Counted from the stretch's first letter, positions 31,377 to 42,224 are shown. The stretch is 64,000 nucleotides of DNA from Xanthobacteraceae bacterium (GCA_022844205.1 JALHMF010000010.1:1-64000), one strand, 5' to 3'. Translations and numbers: made by a program. The notes: a model not told the origin generated them from the letters alone.

Positions 31377-31988
31377 TTAATGGTCGTTTTGCGCCCCGAT
31401 CAACGCCTCGCCCATGCGGACGAAACGGCAGGCGGGGCCTTCATGGCCGATGCTCTGCATGCTGACGCGGGCGCCTTCGAGCAGCAGGAACAGTTCGTCG
31501 GCGAGCATGTCCGGCTGAGAAAGGCCGGCGGCCTTGCAGAGTGCCGCGAGACGCTTGCGCTGGCTCTGCTTGAATTGCTCGATCACCGGCCGGGCGGGAT
31601 GATTTTTCTCGGGCAGCTCCACCGAGGCATTGGCAAGTGCGCAGCCGCGTCCCTTGTTGGAGGCAAGGTGCTCGCCCATCAGATTCAGCCAGCCGCGAAG
31701 CTGGGCTTTGGGATTGCTGGGGTTTGCCGTTTCCAGCTCGTCCCACAGCGAGTTGCTGCCGGCGGCGAGTTTCTTCAGATATTCCGCGACGAGTTCGTCC
31801 TTGGAATTGAAGTGGCGGTAGAGCGTCATCTTGTTGGTGCCGGCGGCTTCGGCCACCGCCTCGACGCCGACCGCGCGAATGCCATGGCGGTAAAACAAAT
31901 CCGCCGCCGCCGCGAGGATGCGCTCGCGCGGGGGCAAGGCTTTGGAATCCGGTGACTTCGCCGGGAGATGGGTGGGGGCTCTTGACAT
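31377..31988 (-). CDS. TetR/AcrR-family repressor
   Basis: 203 residues: N-terminal helix-turn-helix (about 20-65, RILAAAADLFYRHGIRAVGVEAVAEAAG...YRHF) and a C-terminal ligand-binding domain. Divergent from the azoreductase gene with two matching operator palindromes between them, so it almost certainly represses azoR and itself until a quinone or other electrophile binds. Start at ATG 31986-31988, one codon after a TTG. Confidence 0.92.
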   Translation of the reverse strand: MSRAPTHLPAKSPDSKALPPRERILAAAADLFYRHGIRAVGVEAVAEAAGTNKMTLYRHFNSKDELVAEYLKKLAAGSNSLWDELETANPSNPKAQLRGWLNLMGEHLASNKGRGCALANASVELPEKNHPARPVIEQFKQSQRKRLAALCKAAGLSQPDMLADELFLLLEGARVSMQSIGHEGPACRFVRMGEALIGAQNDH

Positions 31989-32028
31989 CAATGTTACCGA
32001 TCAGTACCTATATGTTACCGAACGGTAC
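31983..32028. promoter_or_regulatory. Twin TetR operators over the azoR promoter
   Basis: GTTACCGATCAGTAC (31993-32007) and GTTACCGAACGGTAC (32014-32028) are near-palindromic copies of one site, 21 bp apart, i.e. two helical turns, so two repressor dimers would bind the same face. TTGACA (31983-31988) and a TACCTAT around 32005-32011 make a sigma-70 promoter lying under the first site. Confidence 0.75.
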
Positions 32029-32093
32029 AAAAGCAAGGGCATCGCCATCGGCGGCGAAAAGCCAGCTTGCCGGCTGTATGCAGGAGAACCGCC

Positions 32094-32726
32094 ATGACCC
32101 AGCTATTATACCTCAGCAGCAGCCCGCGCGGCAGCGCTTCCTACTCGAACAAGATCGCAGCGCGCGTACTCGATGCATTGCGCGAAGCGCATCCCGGCGC
32201 AAGCGTGATCGAGCGCGATCTTTCGCGTGAACCTTTACAACATCTGAACGAGGACTTCACCGCGGCCCTCGCCACGCCGGAAGAACACCGCTCGCCCGCG
32301 CAAAAAATGTGGATTGCCAAGGCGGATGCTTTGATCGATGAGCTGTTCGCCGCCGATATCGTGGTGATCGGTGTCGCGATGATCAATTTTTCGATCCCGT
32401 CCACCCTGAAGACCTGGATCGATCACATTTCGCGCGCGGGCCGTACATTTCGATACAATTCCGAAGGAAAACCGCAAGGTTTGCTCAACGGAAAGCGTGT
32501 GATCGTCGTGCACGCCAAGGGCGGTGTTTATTCGGAGGAGCAGTCGCGCCCGTTTGACTTCGTGACGCCCTATCTCCGTCATGTTCTTGGCTTCTTGGGC
32601 ATGCAGGATGTCCAGGTGATCGATGTGGAGGGCACTGTTCTCGGCGAGGAGGCCGTGGCGAAGGCGCTCCATCGTGGAAATGAATGCGCGCATGCGGTCG
32701 TTGCTCAATTTGAGAACGCCGCCTGA
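32094..32726 (+). CDS. azoR: FMN-dependent NADH-azoreductase
   Basis: 210 residues of the flavodoxin-like AzoR/AcpD family: N-terminal FMN phosphate loop LSSSPRGSASYSN, MINFSIPSTLKTWIDHISRAGRTFRYN, and the HAKGGVYS loop. Reduces azo bonds and quinones by two-electron transfer, protecting against quinone stress. AGGAG precedes ATG 32094. Under control of the divergent TetR gene. A 53-residue gene follows 19 bases later. Confidence 0.94.
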   Translation: MTQLLYLSSSPRGSASYSNKIAARVLDALREAHPGASVIERDLSREPLQHLNEDFTAALATPEEHRSPAQKMWIAKADALIDELFAADIVVIGVAMINFSIPSTLKTWIDHISRAGRTFRYNSEGKPQGLLNGKRVIVVHAKGGVYSEEQSRPFDFVTPYLRHVLGFLGMQDVQVIDVEGTVLGEEAVAKALHRGNECAHAVVAQFENAA

Positions 32727-32745
32727 GGCGAGAAAGGACACCGCC

Positions 32746-32907
32746 ATGTTTTGCAACCGCAATGAACTCACGCTCGACGACATGATCGCCGATCCGATCG
32801 TGCAGGCGCTGATGGCCGCGGATGGCGTCGATGTCGACCGCTTCGTCGAGGAGATGAACCGCATGGCGAAGGTCGTGCGCGAGCGGGATGTGGAGACGGC
32901 GGAGTAA
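32746..32907 (+). CDS. Small protein downstream of azoR
   Basis: 53 residues, MFCNRNELTLDDMIADPIVQALMAADGVDVDRFVEEMNRMAKVV..., helical and acidic, no signal peptide. AAAGGA lies eight or nine bases before the ATG. Short spacing to azoR suggests the same transcript. The LDDMIADPIVQALMAADGVD stretch looks like a conserved small Rhizobiales protein, but I cannot name a family or function. Confidence 0.65.
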   Translation: MFCNRNELTLDDMIADPIVQALMAADGVDVDRFVEEMNRMAKVVRERDVETAE

Positions 32908-32911
32908 AATT

Positions 32912-32972
32912 CCTGCCGTCATTCCGGACTGGCGGGCGAAAGCCCGCCAGTCCGGAATCCATAACCCCGGTA
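32912..32972. repeat. Family B repeat, left flank of the GIY-YIG gene
   Basis: GCCGTCATTCCGGACTGGCG and CGCCAGTCCGGAATCCATAA form a nearly perfect hairpin around GGCGAAAGCC. It ends where the GIY-YIG coding sequence ends. Confidence 0.82.
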
Positions 32973-33260
32973 TTAACGGGTTATCATCGGATACAAATCA
33001 GCCCAGTCGAGATTTTGTTCTTCAATTAGCCGAATCTTCCACGCGCGTTTCCATTTCTTGATTTCCTTTTCTCGCCCGATCGCTGTTGCCGGATCGTCGT
33101 AGGTTTCAAACCACACCAGCCGATTCACACCATAACGTGCGCTGAATCCGGCTGCAGATTTTGATCTATGCTGATGAGGCCGGCGGATCAAATCATTCGT
33201 GACGCCGAGATACAGCGTGCCATGTTTCTTGCTGGCCAGTAGGTACACGTGAAACGGCAA
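32973..33260 (-). CDS. Small GIY-YIG domain nuclease
   Basis: 95 residues from TTG 33260: one GIY-YIG domain with HVYLLASKKHGTLYLGVTNDLIRR (the VYLLA and LYLGVT strands standing for GIY and YIG), catalytic-type Arg in the following helix, and FETYDDPATAIGREKEIKKWKR at the end. Such single-domain proteins are widespread and poorly characterised; they are expected to nick or cut DNA. The frame stays open to 33335, overlapping the EF-G-like stop, but the extra part is repeat-derived. The gene is framed on both sides by family B repeat halves, suggesting it moves as, or with, a repeat unit. Confidence 0.82.
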   Translation of the reverse strand: MPFHVYLLASKKHGTLYLGVTNDLIRRPHQHRSKSAAGFSARYGVNRLVWFETYDDPATAIGREKEIKKWKRAWKIRLIEEQNLDWADLYPMITR

Positions 33261-33282
33261 GACGATTAGCTCTGGGGATATG

Positions 33283-33310
33283 GCTGCCGGGTGACGTGCC
33301 CCGGAATGAC
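33283..33310. repeat. Family B repeat half, right flank of the GIY-YIG gene
   Basis: GCCGGGTGACGTGCCCCGGAATGACTC ends in the same GGAATGAC terminus as other family B copies and mirrors the left flank at 32912. Confidence 0.65.
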
Positions 33311-33331
33311 TCTTTATCTTACACCTGCTTG

Positions 33332-35383
33332 TCACGCCGCCTTCTTCGCTGCGATGACCTGATCGGCCTGCTTGCCGGTCAATTCCTGCAAGTGATCGAA
33401 CCGGAACGACAGCGAGCCGACGCCGGCGGTAGCGGAGCGGACCTCGATGATGAGGCTGCCGATCTCCGACTCCGGTAGCATCGATTTCACCACGTCCCAG
33501 CCCGGCCAGTCCTCACGGGCGTCGAAGCCCAAAATCTGTCCGCGCCGCTGTGAGAGGATTGCGTTGATCTTCGCGGTGCAGTCGCTCGGGCAGGCGATCT
33601 CGACCGTATGGATCGGCTCCAGCAACACAGGCCCGCAGTTCGGCAGTCCCTCGCTCATCGCGAGACGACCGGCGAGCTGGAACGCCATGTCGGAGGAATC
33701 CACGTCGTGATAGGAGCCGTCGGTCAGCGTCACGCCGACATCGACGACGGGAAATCCGAGCGGTCCTATCTTCAGGAAGTCCCGGACGCCATTCTCGACT
33801 GACGAGAAATACTGCCGCGGCACGGCGCCGCCCGTAACCGTTTCCTTGAACTGGAAGCCGGAGCCGCGTGGCAGCGGCTTGATCTCCAGCACCACGTCGC
33901 CGAACTGGCCGTGTCCGCCGGTCTGCTTCTTGTGGCGGCCGCGCTGGGTGACGGTCTTCCTGATCGTCTCGCGATAGCCGATCGTGGGCGGGCGTGTCGT
34001 GACGGCGACACCGTAGCGGTCGGAAAGCCGCTCGACCGCGACGCGCAGATGCATTTCGCCCTGGCCCCAGAGGATTACTTCCGCCTGTTCGGAATTGTGA
34101 ACGACGACCAGCGAAGGGTCTTCTTCCACCAGCTTTGTCAAAGCAGTGCCGAGCTTCACGTCGTCCTTGCGATCCTTGGCGGCGATGGCGACAGCCATCA
34201 CCGGAGTCACCGGTTTCATAGCCGCGATCGGTTTCGGCGCTGATTTGCCGGTGCCGATCGTTTCGCCCGTTTGCACGGGATCCAGTTTGCCGAGCGCGCC
34301 GGTTTCGCCGGCCGCGAGTGGCCCGCGTTTTTCGGTGGCGGCTCCCTGCACCTTGAAGACGCCGGACACGCGCGCCGCTTCGCCCTTGCTTCCCGTGACG
34401 GAAGCACCTTCGGCGAATTCGCCGCCGAGTACCCGCGAGATCGAAAGCTTCCCGCCATGCGCGGTGTGGACGGTTTTTACGACATAGGCGGTGGGTTCGC
34501 CCGGCTTTACGTTGAGGCGTTTGGCCGTGTCATTTGCAGAAGGCACTTCGTGGCGCAGCGCCTTCATCAGCCGCAACACACCGTTGGTGCGCGTCGCCGA
34601 ACCGATCAGCACCGGGCAGATGGTGCCGTCGCGCAGTTCCTTGGCCAGATCGTCGAACACCTTGTCGCGCGGCGGCTCGATGTCTTCGAGCAACTGCTCC
34701 ATCAACTGATCGTCGTGATCGGCGAGCCGCTCCAGCATCGAGAAGCGAGCATCCTTCTTGCGCGAGTTGCTTTCCGGATCGAGCGGCACGACTTTGCTTT
34801 CCGCGTGCTCGCGATAGATGAAGGCGCGCTCAAGCGCCAGATCGACAAAGCCCTGCACGATGCCTTCCCTCCAGATCGGGATCTGGCGCAGCACCAGCGG
34901 CACACGCGAGGAGGGCTGCAAGATGGAAAGCGTCTCACGCACGCGCTTGTCGGCCTTGTCGATTTTATTGATAAACAGAAAATGCGGAATGTTGCGGTCT
35001 TCCAGCTCGCGCAACACGAGTTGTAGTTGCGGCGCCTTGCGTTCGTCCGCTTCGCAGACAACGACGGCGGCATCGACCGGTGGCAGGGCCGCACGCATGT
35101 CATGGGCGAATTCGATCGAGCCGGGACAATCGAAAAACGTATAGGTGTCGCCGAGGAAGTTCGTGCTCGCGACGGAGAGTTCGACGCTCATCTTGTGGGC
35201 GCGGGCCTCATTGCTCGCATCGCCGACCGTGTTGCCCGCTTCCACGCTGCCGGGGCGCTGGAGCGCGCCGGTTCGGGCAAGGATTGCTTCGAGCAGCGTA
35301 GTCTTTCCGGATTGAAAGGGGCCAACCAACGCGATACAGCGCGGGCCCCTTGCTGCTCTGCCGTTTGGTACTGCATCAGGCAT
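33332..35383 (-). CDS. EF-G-like translational GTPase paralogue
   Basis: 683 residues with the five-domain plan of elongation factor G. GTPase motifs are non-standard: P-loop GPFQSGKTT (about 21-29) in place of GHVDAGKTT, DCPGS for DTPGH, and a normal NKID. It therefore belongs to the divergent EF-G-like group found alongside true EF-G, with an unknown role in ribosome recycling or stress. Start chosen at ATG 35383 because GGGAGG precedes it; the frame is open 39 codons further. Single gene; no tuf, rpsL or rpsG nearby, which supports a secondary paralogue. Confidence 0.9.
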   Translation of the reverse strand: MPDAVPNGRAARGPRCIALVGPFQSGKTTLLEAILARTGALQRPGSVEAGNTVGDASNEARAHKMSVELSVASTNFLGDTYTFFDCPGSIEFAHDMRAALPPVDAAVVVCEADERKAPQLQLVLRELEDRNIPHFLFINKIDKADKRVRETLSILQPSSRVPLVLRQIPIWREGIVQGFVDLALERAFIYREHAESKVVPLDPESNSRKKDARFSMLERLADHDDQLMEQLLEDIEPPRDKVFDDLAKELRDGTICPVLIGSATRTNGVLRLMKALRHEVPSANDTAKRLNVKPGEPTAYVVKTVHTAHGGKLSISRVLGGEFAEGASVTGSKGEAARVSGVFKVQGAATEKRGPLAAGETGALGKLDPVQTGETIGTGKSAPKPIAAMKPVTPVMAVAIAAKDRKDDVKLGTALTKLVEEDPSLVVVHNSEQAEVILWGQGEMHLRVAVERLSDRYGVAVTTRPPTIGYRETIRKTVTQRGRHKKQTGGHGQFGDVVLEIKPLPRGSGFQFKETVTGGAVPRQYFSSVENGVRDFLKIGPLGFPVVDVGVTLTDGSYHDVDSSDMAFQLAGRLAMSEGLPNCGPVLLEPIHTVEIACPSDCTAKINAILSQRRGQILGFDAREDWPGWDVVKSMLPESEIGSLIIEVRSATAGVGSLSFRFDHLQELTGKQADQVIAAKKAA

Positions 35384-35499
35384 CGACGCCTCCCGGTGGT
35401 TACGGTCCCCGGCGTCGCGCTCCGCGCGCGTGTCGAAATTTCCGGCGCCGCGCGCGGACGGCCGGGCGATCATCGTTTCAGCGAATATGGGCGAGTGCA

Positions 35500-35533
35500 A
35501 GAAAAAACCGGCGTCCTGTTTAGAACGCCGGTT
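35500..35533 (-). terminator. Terminator of the DUF992 gene
   Basis: Arms AACCGGCGT (35506-35514) and ACGCCGGTT (35525-35533), followed on the minus strand by a T-run. Confidence 0.88.
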
Positions 35534-35585
35534 GCATTCTGGGATGCCAGCGGCGGCATATGCCGCCGCTGAAACATTTTAGTGG

Positions 35586-36044
35586 CTAGTGGATCGTGAA
35601 GCCCGCCGCGGAGATGCCAGCGGAAAGGCCGGTGCGGCCTTCAACCGAAACCGGCTGCAGCGAGATGGTGCGGCCCGAGCCGCCAACCAGCACGTTGGCA
35701 CCGACGCCGGCGCCGATGGTGGCGTTGGCATGCGCGCCGATATAGGTGCCGCGCAGCGCGTTGTGATCGACCCTCGAAGTGGGCGCGAACACGCCCCAGA
35801 CGAGGGTTTCGCGGCCGGTGATGCCGGCTTCGTAGCCGATGCGGCCGACGCTCGCACGGTACTGATAGGCGCGGCCATTCTTGGAGAAGAAGCGGCAATC
35901 ATACTGATTCAGCGTCACGATGAACGAAATCGTGCCGGGAGAGCGGCATTCGAGCGTGCCGATCGCGACGCGCGCGTCCGCGGTGAGGGTGGAAGCGGCG
36001 AAAGCCGCGACGGCGGCGGCAGCGAGAATTAGGCGACGGATCAT
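35586..36044 (-). CDS. DUF992 family secreted protein
   Basis: 152 residues: signal peptide MIRRLILAAAAVAAFAASTLTADA, then a single DUF992 domain with GTLECRSPGTISFIV, LVWGVFAPT, GTYIGAHANATIGAGVGANVLVGG and SISLQPVSVEG-like repeats of glycine-rich strands. The family is typical of Hyphomicrobiales and predicted periplasmic or outer-membrane associated; function unknown. GGGGAG precedes the ATG, and a good terminator follows the gene. Confidence 0.93.
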   Translation of the reverse strand: MIRRLILAAAAVAAFAASTLTADARVAIGTLECRSPGTISFIVTLNQYDCRFFSKNGRAYQYRASVGRIGYEAGITGRETLVWGVFAPTSRVDHNALRGTYIGAHANATIGAGVGANVLVGGSGRTISLQPVSVEGRTGLSAGISAAGFTIH

Positions 36045-36281
36045 GGAAAATCTCCCCATTGAAGTAAGCCCGCGGCAACCATGCCTGCGCACGATTGCCA
36101 GATTGTGAATCCAAACACGCAGGAGGGTATTTGGCTCCATGGGCGTGGCAAAAAGCGGGCGGAACGGGGCGGGGTTTATGTATTTCCCGCCAGTTGCGCG
36201 GTTTTTTATGTGCGGTGCAGCAAAACTCTTAATTCCAACGACTGCAAAGCACCAGCCCTGTGCAAAACCTTACCACGGTGT

Positions 36282-36335
36282 CTATGGAGTCCGGGTTGCC
36301 TCGCTTCGCTCGGCCCCCGGAAGGACGGGAGTCTT
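36282..36335. repeat. Palindromic repeat at the end of the methyltransferase gene
   Basis: TGGAGTCCGGGTTGCCTCGCTTCG...GGCCCCCGGAAGGACGGGA carries the TCCGGG...CCCGGA inverted ends and a CGCTTCGCTCGG core, similar to the repeats near 42690 and 46405. Here it lies within coding sequence. Confidence 0.65.
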
Positions 36336-37394
36336 ATCGAACACCATCACCTTGGACACGAAGGCCTGCGTCCAGGAGGTGAGGCGCAGGCCGCTTTCAG
36401 GCGCGATCGCGCTGAAGTCTTCCTCGATGTAGCTCGAGTAATAGGGCTCGTGAAAATTCTGCGGAAACATCTCCAGGAGACCGTCGTAATCCGGCCGGTC
36501 GCCGCGCTGGAGTGAATCCACCAAAACAAAACGCCCGCCTGGTTTCAGCACGCGCGCGATCTCCGTGAACACCATGCGGCGGACTTTCGGGGGCAGTTCA
36601 TGAAAGAGGAAGATGCTGGTGACGGCATCCTGACTTTCATCGGCTAGCGGGATCTGTTCGCCATTCGCGACCATGAGATCGAGTTTTGCGCGATGCCGCA
36701 GGTGGCGCTTCGCCTCGCATAGATAGGCTTCTGAAAGATCGAGGCCGAGAACGGGCAGGCGAGGCCAAGCCTGCTTGACGAAATCGAGGAAGCGCGCGGT
36801 TCCAGACGCAATATCCAGCAGCCGAAGCGTGCGCTGGTCACGATTCCGAAAAATTTCATGCAGCGGCGGGATCGCCTGACGGCGGATCGCGTTCGCGGTG
36901 CCGTTGAAGAGCACTTCCACCTGCGTGTCGTAACGCTCGGCGGAATCTTCCGTCATCCAGCCGCCGGTCTGGTAGTGGAAATTTTGCAGGAAATAGCGCG
37001 GACGCTTTTCGCGGGTTTCTTCCGTCAGCACCTCGCTGTGCGCGTTCTCGTTGCGGCGCCTGTGGATCGCGGGCAGATCCTCGAAGAACATGCGCGAGCG
37101 GCGGATCAGTTTTGCCAAAGAACCGTCGCGGTCGTTCGGCATCGGATAGATGGCGCGCTCAACGTTGGCGAGATCGTCGCGAAAGAGCTTCGCCATGTCG
37201 GCATAGAGCGCATTGCGGTCCGGTACCGGGGCGTCGGTGCCGGCGCGGGGACGGGTGTTTTCGCCATCTTGCCTGCGCGCCTGATTTTGCAATGCGCGCA
37301 TCGCGACGCCATGCGCGACATACCATCCGACGCGCGGCAGTTGCGTGGCGCCGTAACCGATGCGGGTGGCGAGGCGTTCGAGGGGATTTGCCAT
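36282..37394 (-). CDS. Class I SAM-dependent methyltransferase
   Basis: 370 residues starting MANPLERLATRIGYG. The N-terminal 170 residues are a helical region (with ALYADMAKLFRDDLANVERAIYPMP), followed by a Rossmann methyltransferase domain: motif I LLDIASGTARFL, then LDLSEAYL, and GRFVLVDSL. Similar proteins methylate small molecules or quinone/lipid precursors; substrate unknown. The last dozen codons (LPGAERSEATRTP) are read from a palindromic repeat at 36282-36335, which also supplies the stop codon, so the native C-terminus has been replaced. A TetR gene ends 41 bases upstream. Confidence 0.85.
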   Translation of the reverse strand: MANPLERLATRIGYGATQLPRVGWYVAHGVAMRALQNQARRQDGENTRPRAGTDAPVPDRNALYADMAKLFRDDLANVERAIYPMPNDRDGSLAKLIRRSRMFFEDLPAIHRRRNENAHSEVLTEETREKRPRYFLQNFHYQTGGWMTEDSAERYDTQVEVLFNGTANAIRRQAIPPLHEIFRNRDQRTLRLLDIASGTARFLDFVKQAWPRLPVLGLDLSEAYLCEAKRHLRHRAKLDLMVANGEQIPLADESQDAVTSIFLFHELPPKVRRMVFTEIARVLKPGGRFVLVDSLQRGDRPDYDGLLEMFPQNFHEPYYSSYIEEDFSAIAPESGLRLTSWTQAFVSKVMVFDKTPVLPGAERSEATRTP

Positions 37395-37435
37395 GTCCGT
37401 AAGATGGGACGTGGAAGTGGCGTTGTCGAGGCGGC

Positions 37436-38005
37436 CTATTTCGCTCCAATCAGGCGTTTGGCCGCATCGGCGGCTGCGGCGGCGTATTGGCGGTCGCCGC
37501 TGATCAGAATCAGGGAGATGGCCCCCTCCGACAACAGCCAAATTTCGCGCGCCCGCTCGCTCGCGGCGGGGACCTTCGCCCTCGCCAGCAGATCCGCGAG
37601 GGATTCTTCCAGGATCGATTTGTGCCGTTTGGCGATGGCGCGAGCCGGATGGCCGGGAAGATCGGCAAGCTCCATCGCGATGCGGGTGAAACCGGATCCG
37701 GCCCATTTCGGCTTCAAGGTCCAGTCGGCGAGGTCTGAAAAGAGCGCGTCCACAATCTGCGCCGGGCTGCCTTTCAGCCTGTCGCCGAAGGTTTGAAACG
37801 CCTGCAGCGCGAGTTCGTGATGAGATTCGAACATGGCGGCGAAGAGCGCGTCCTTGCTCTTGAAATGATAATAGAGCGTTTTCTTCGTGATGCGCGCCGA
37901 GGCGGCGATTTCATCCATGCTGACGCGCGTGAAGCCCTTGCGGCGGAACAGGGCATAGGCCGCTTTCAAAATCTGCCCGCGCGTGTCTCCCGCGTTCTTC
38001 GGCAT
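37436..38005 (-). CDS. TetR/AcrR-family repressor
   Basis: 189 residues; helix-turn-helix at about 10-55 (QILKAAYALFRRKGFTRVSMDEIAASARITKKTLYYHF) and a C-terminal TetR_C domain. Divergent from a 39-residue membrane peptide and an enolase-superfamily enzyme, with a palindrome between them. It may regulate both sides; the methyltransferase gene follows 41 bases later on its own strand. Confidence 0.92.
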   Translation of the reverse strand: MPKNAGDTRGQILKAAYALFRRKGFTRVSMDEIAASARITKKTLYYHFKSKDALFAAMFESHHELALQAFQTFGDRLKGSPAQIVDALFSDLADWTLKPKWAGSGFTRIAMELADLPGHPARAIAKRHKSILEESLADLLARAKVPAASERAREIWLLSEGAISLILISGDRQYAAAAADAAKRLIGAK

Positions 38006-38014
38006 GGCGCCCCG

Positions 38015-38042
38015 TTTGTATACTGACCAGTGAGTTTACAAA
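38015..38042. promoter_or_regulatory. Palindromic TetR operator
   Basis: TTTGTA at 38015-38020 and TTACAAA at 38036-38042 are mirror ends of a dyad with ACTG-AC-CAGT at its centre, placed ten bases upstream of the tetR start and 45 before the divergent gene. Confidence 0.7.
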
Positions 38043-38086
38043 CAGGCTAACGCATCCTGTGATGCAGGGGAACGGGAGAAGACGCC

Positions 38087-38206
38087 ATGGATTTCGGTCA
38101 ACTGCACCCGGCTGTCCGGTTCGCGGCGGGTGCCGCCGTGCTCGCCGCGCTGGGCGCGATGATCGCCTATGCATTCGTGCATGAAATCGCGGGAAGTCCG
38201 TTCTGA
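38087..38206 (+). CDS. Single-span membrane micropeptide (39 aa)
   Basis: MDFGQLHPAVRF, then the hydrophobic span AAGAAVLAALGAMIAYAFV, then a short tail HEIAGSPF. GGGAG lies nine bases before the ATG. It is followed after seven bases by the enolase-superfamily gene, so it is the first gene of that operon, and the repressor dyad controls both. No family known to me. Confidence 0.6.
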   Translation: MDFGQLHPAVRFAAGAAVLAALGAMIAYAFVHEIAGSPF

Positions 38207-38213
38207 GAGGAGC

Positions 38214-39311
38214 ATGCGGATGCAGGCGCTTACCTTGAAGGGAATTCGCGCGCGGCCGGTGGTCGTGAAGCTGAAACGGCCGATCACCGTGCGGATCGCC
38301 ACCATCACGGACTGGCCGCTGGTGCTGATCGACCTCTACACGGAAGAGGGCATCACCGGCCGCAGCTATGTCGGCCCCTATGTTGCGAACTCGATGCGCT
38401 ATCTTGTGCCGGCGCTGCACGATCTGGGCGAACTGCTGAAGGGGCGGCGGATCGCGCCGTTCGAGTTGCATGATGCCGCGCGCAAGTCGCTGCATTTTGT
38501 CGGCTATGAGGGCATGTCGATGATCGCTGTTTCCGGTCTCGATATGGCGGCGTGGGACGCGCTGGCGAAGGCGGCGAACATTCCGCTCTGCACGATACTC
38601 GGCGGCACGGTCGGCCCGGTGAAAGCCTACAACAGTAATGGGCTGTGGCTGGTTGAACCCGCAAAACTGCCAGAAGAAGCGCTACGGTTGAGGGACGAGG
38701 GCAAATTCGGTGGACTGAAAATTCGGCTCGGGCGTGATCGCCCGCGCGACGATATGGCGGCGATTGAAGGAGTTCGGAAAGCTGTAGGCGACGAAGTGCG
38801 GCTGATGGCGGATTACAATCAGGGTCTGACTTTCAACGAGGCGCTGGAACGCTGTCCCATGCTCGACGATCTAGGCCTGAGCTGGATCGAGGAGCCGGTC
38901 GTCTATGACAACTACGACGGCTGCGCGCGGCTGGCGGACCAGCTCAAGACGCCGATCCAGATCGGCGAGAATTTCTACGGCCCGCGCGAAATGCACAAGG
39001 CGCTTCAATCTAAAGCCTGCGACTACGTGATGCCGGATTTCATGCGGATCGGCGGGGTGACCGGCTGGCTGCGGGCGGCGGCGATCGCGGGCGCGGCGGG
39101 CGTGCCGATGTCCACCCATCTCTATCCGGAAGTCGGCGCGCATGTGATGCGCGTCACCGAGACCGCGCACTGGCTCGAATGGCAGGACTGGACCGACGTG
39201 CTGTTGGAGGAACCGTACAAGGTGAAAGACGGCATGATCCAGATTCCGGACCGGCCGGGAGCGGGGATCGCATGGGATGAAGCGGCGGTGAAACTTTATT
39301 CGCTGAATTAG
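38214..39311 (+). CDS. Mandelate racemase/enolase-superfamily enzyme
   Basis: 365 residues: N-terminal capping domain (1-130) and a barrel with the metal ligands D200 (MADYNQ), E226 (WIEEP) and E252 (IGENF), plus H302 in STHLYPE, which matches the His-Asp dyad of the mandelate-racemase group. At the K-x-K position it has K169-I-R171, so the second lysine, the S-face base in mandelate racemase, is arginine. Dehydratase or racemase of an acid sugar or hydroxyacid is likely, exact substrate unknown. Repressed by the divergent TetR protein by inference. Confidence 0.88.
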   Translation: MRMQALTLKGIRARPVVVKLKRPITVRIATITDWPLVLIDLYTEEGITGRSYVGPYVANSMRYLVPALHDLGELLKGRRIAPFELHDAARKSLHFVGYEGMSMIAVSGLDMAAWDALAKAANIPLCTILGGTVGPVKAYNSNGLWLVEPAKLPEEALRLRDEGKFGGLKIRLGRDRPRDDMAAIEGVRKAVGDEVRLMADYNQGLTFNEALERCPMLDDLGLSWIEEPVVYDNYDGCARLADQLKTPIQIGENFYGPREMHKALQSKACDYVMPDFMRIGGVTGWLRAAAIAGAAGVPMSTHLYPEVGAHVMRVTETAHWLEWQDWTDVLLEEPYKVKDGMIQIPDRPGAGIAWDEAAVKLYSLN

Positions 39312-39334
39312 CCGGCGGCGAAGGCTTCGATTTC

Positions 39335-39482
39335 AGCGCCTCCGATCTCGGGTTTTCCCGAGATCGGCGTTTTTAAATCAGAAAGTCGGCAATAACCGCC
39401 TTGCTACGCGCGTCTCGAAGCATGAGGCCGCTCCACCCTTCGAGACGCCGCGCTAACGCGCGGCTCCTCAGGATGAGGCGGG
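39335..39482. repeat. Degenerate composite palindromic element
   Basis: A family A copy with changed hairpins: GATCTCGGG-tttt-CCCGAGATC, a GTTTTTAAA spacer, GAAAGTCGGCAATAACCG, then GTCTCGAAGCATGAGG and CTTCGAGACG...GGCTCCTCAGGATGAGG. The first hairpin has compensatory changes relative to 15188, which suggests selection on structure. Confidence 0.8.
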
Positions 39483-39486
39483 TCGA

Positions 39487-42224
<2,738 letters not shown>

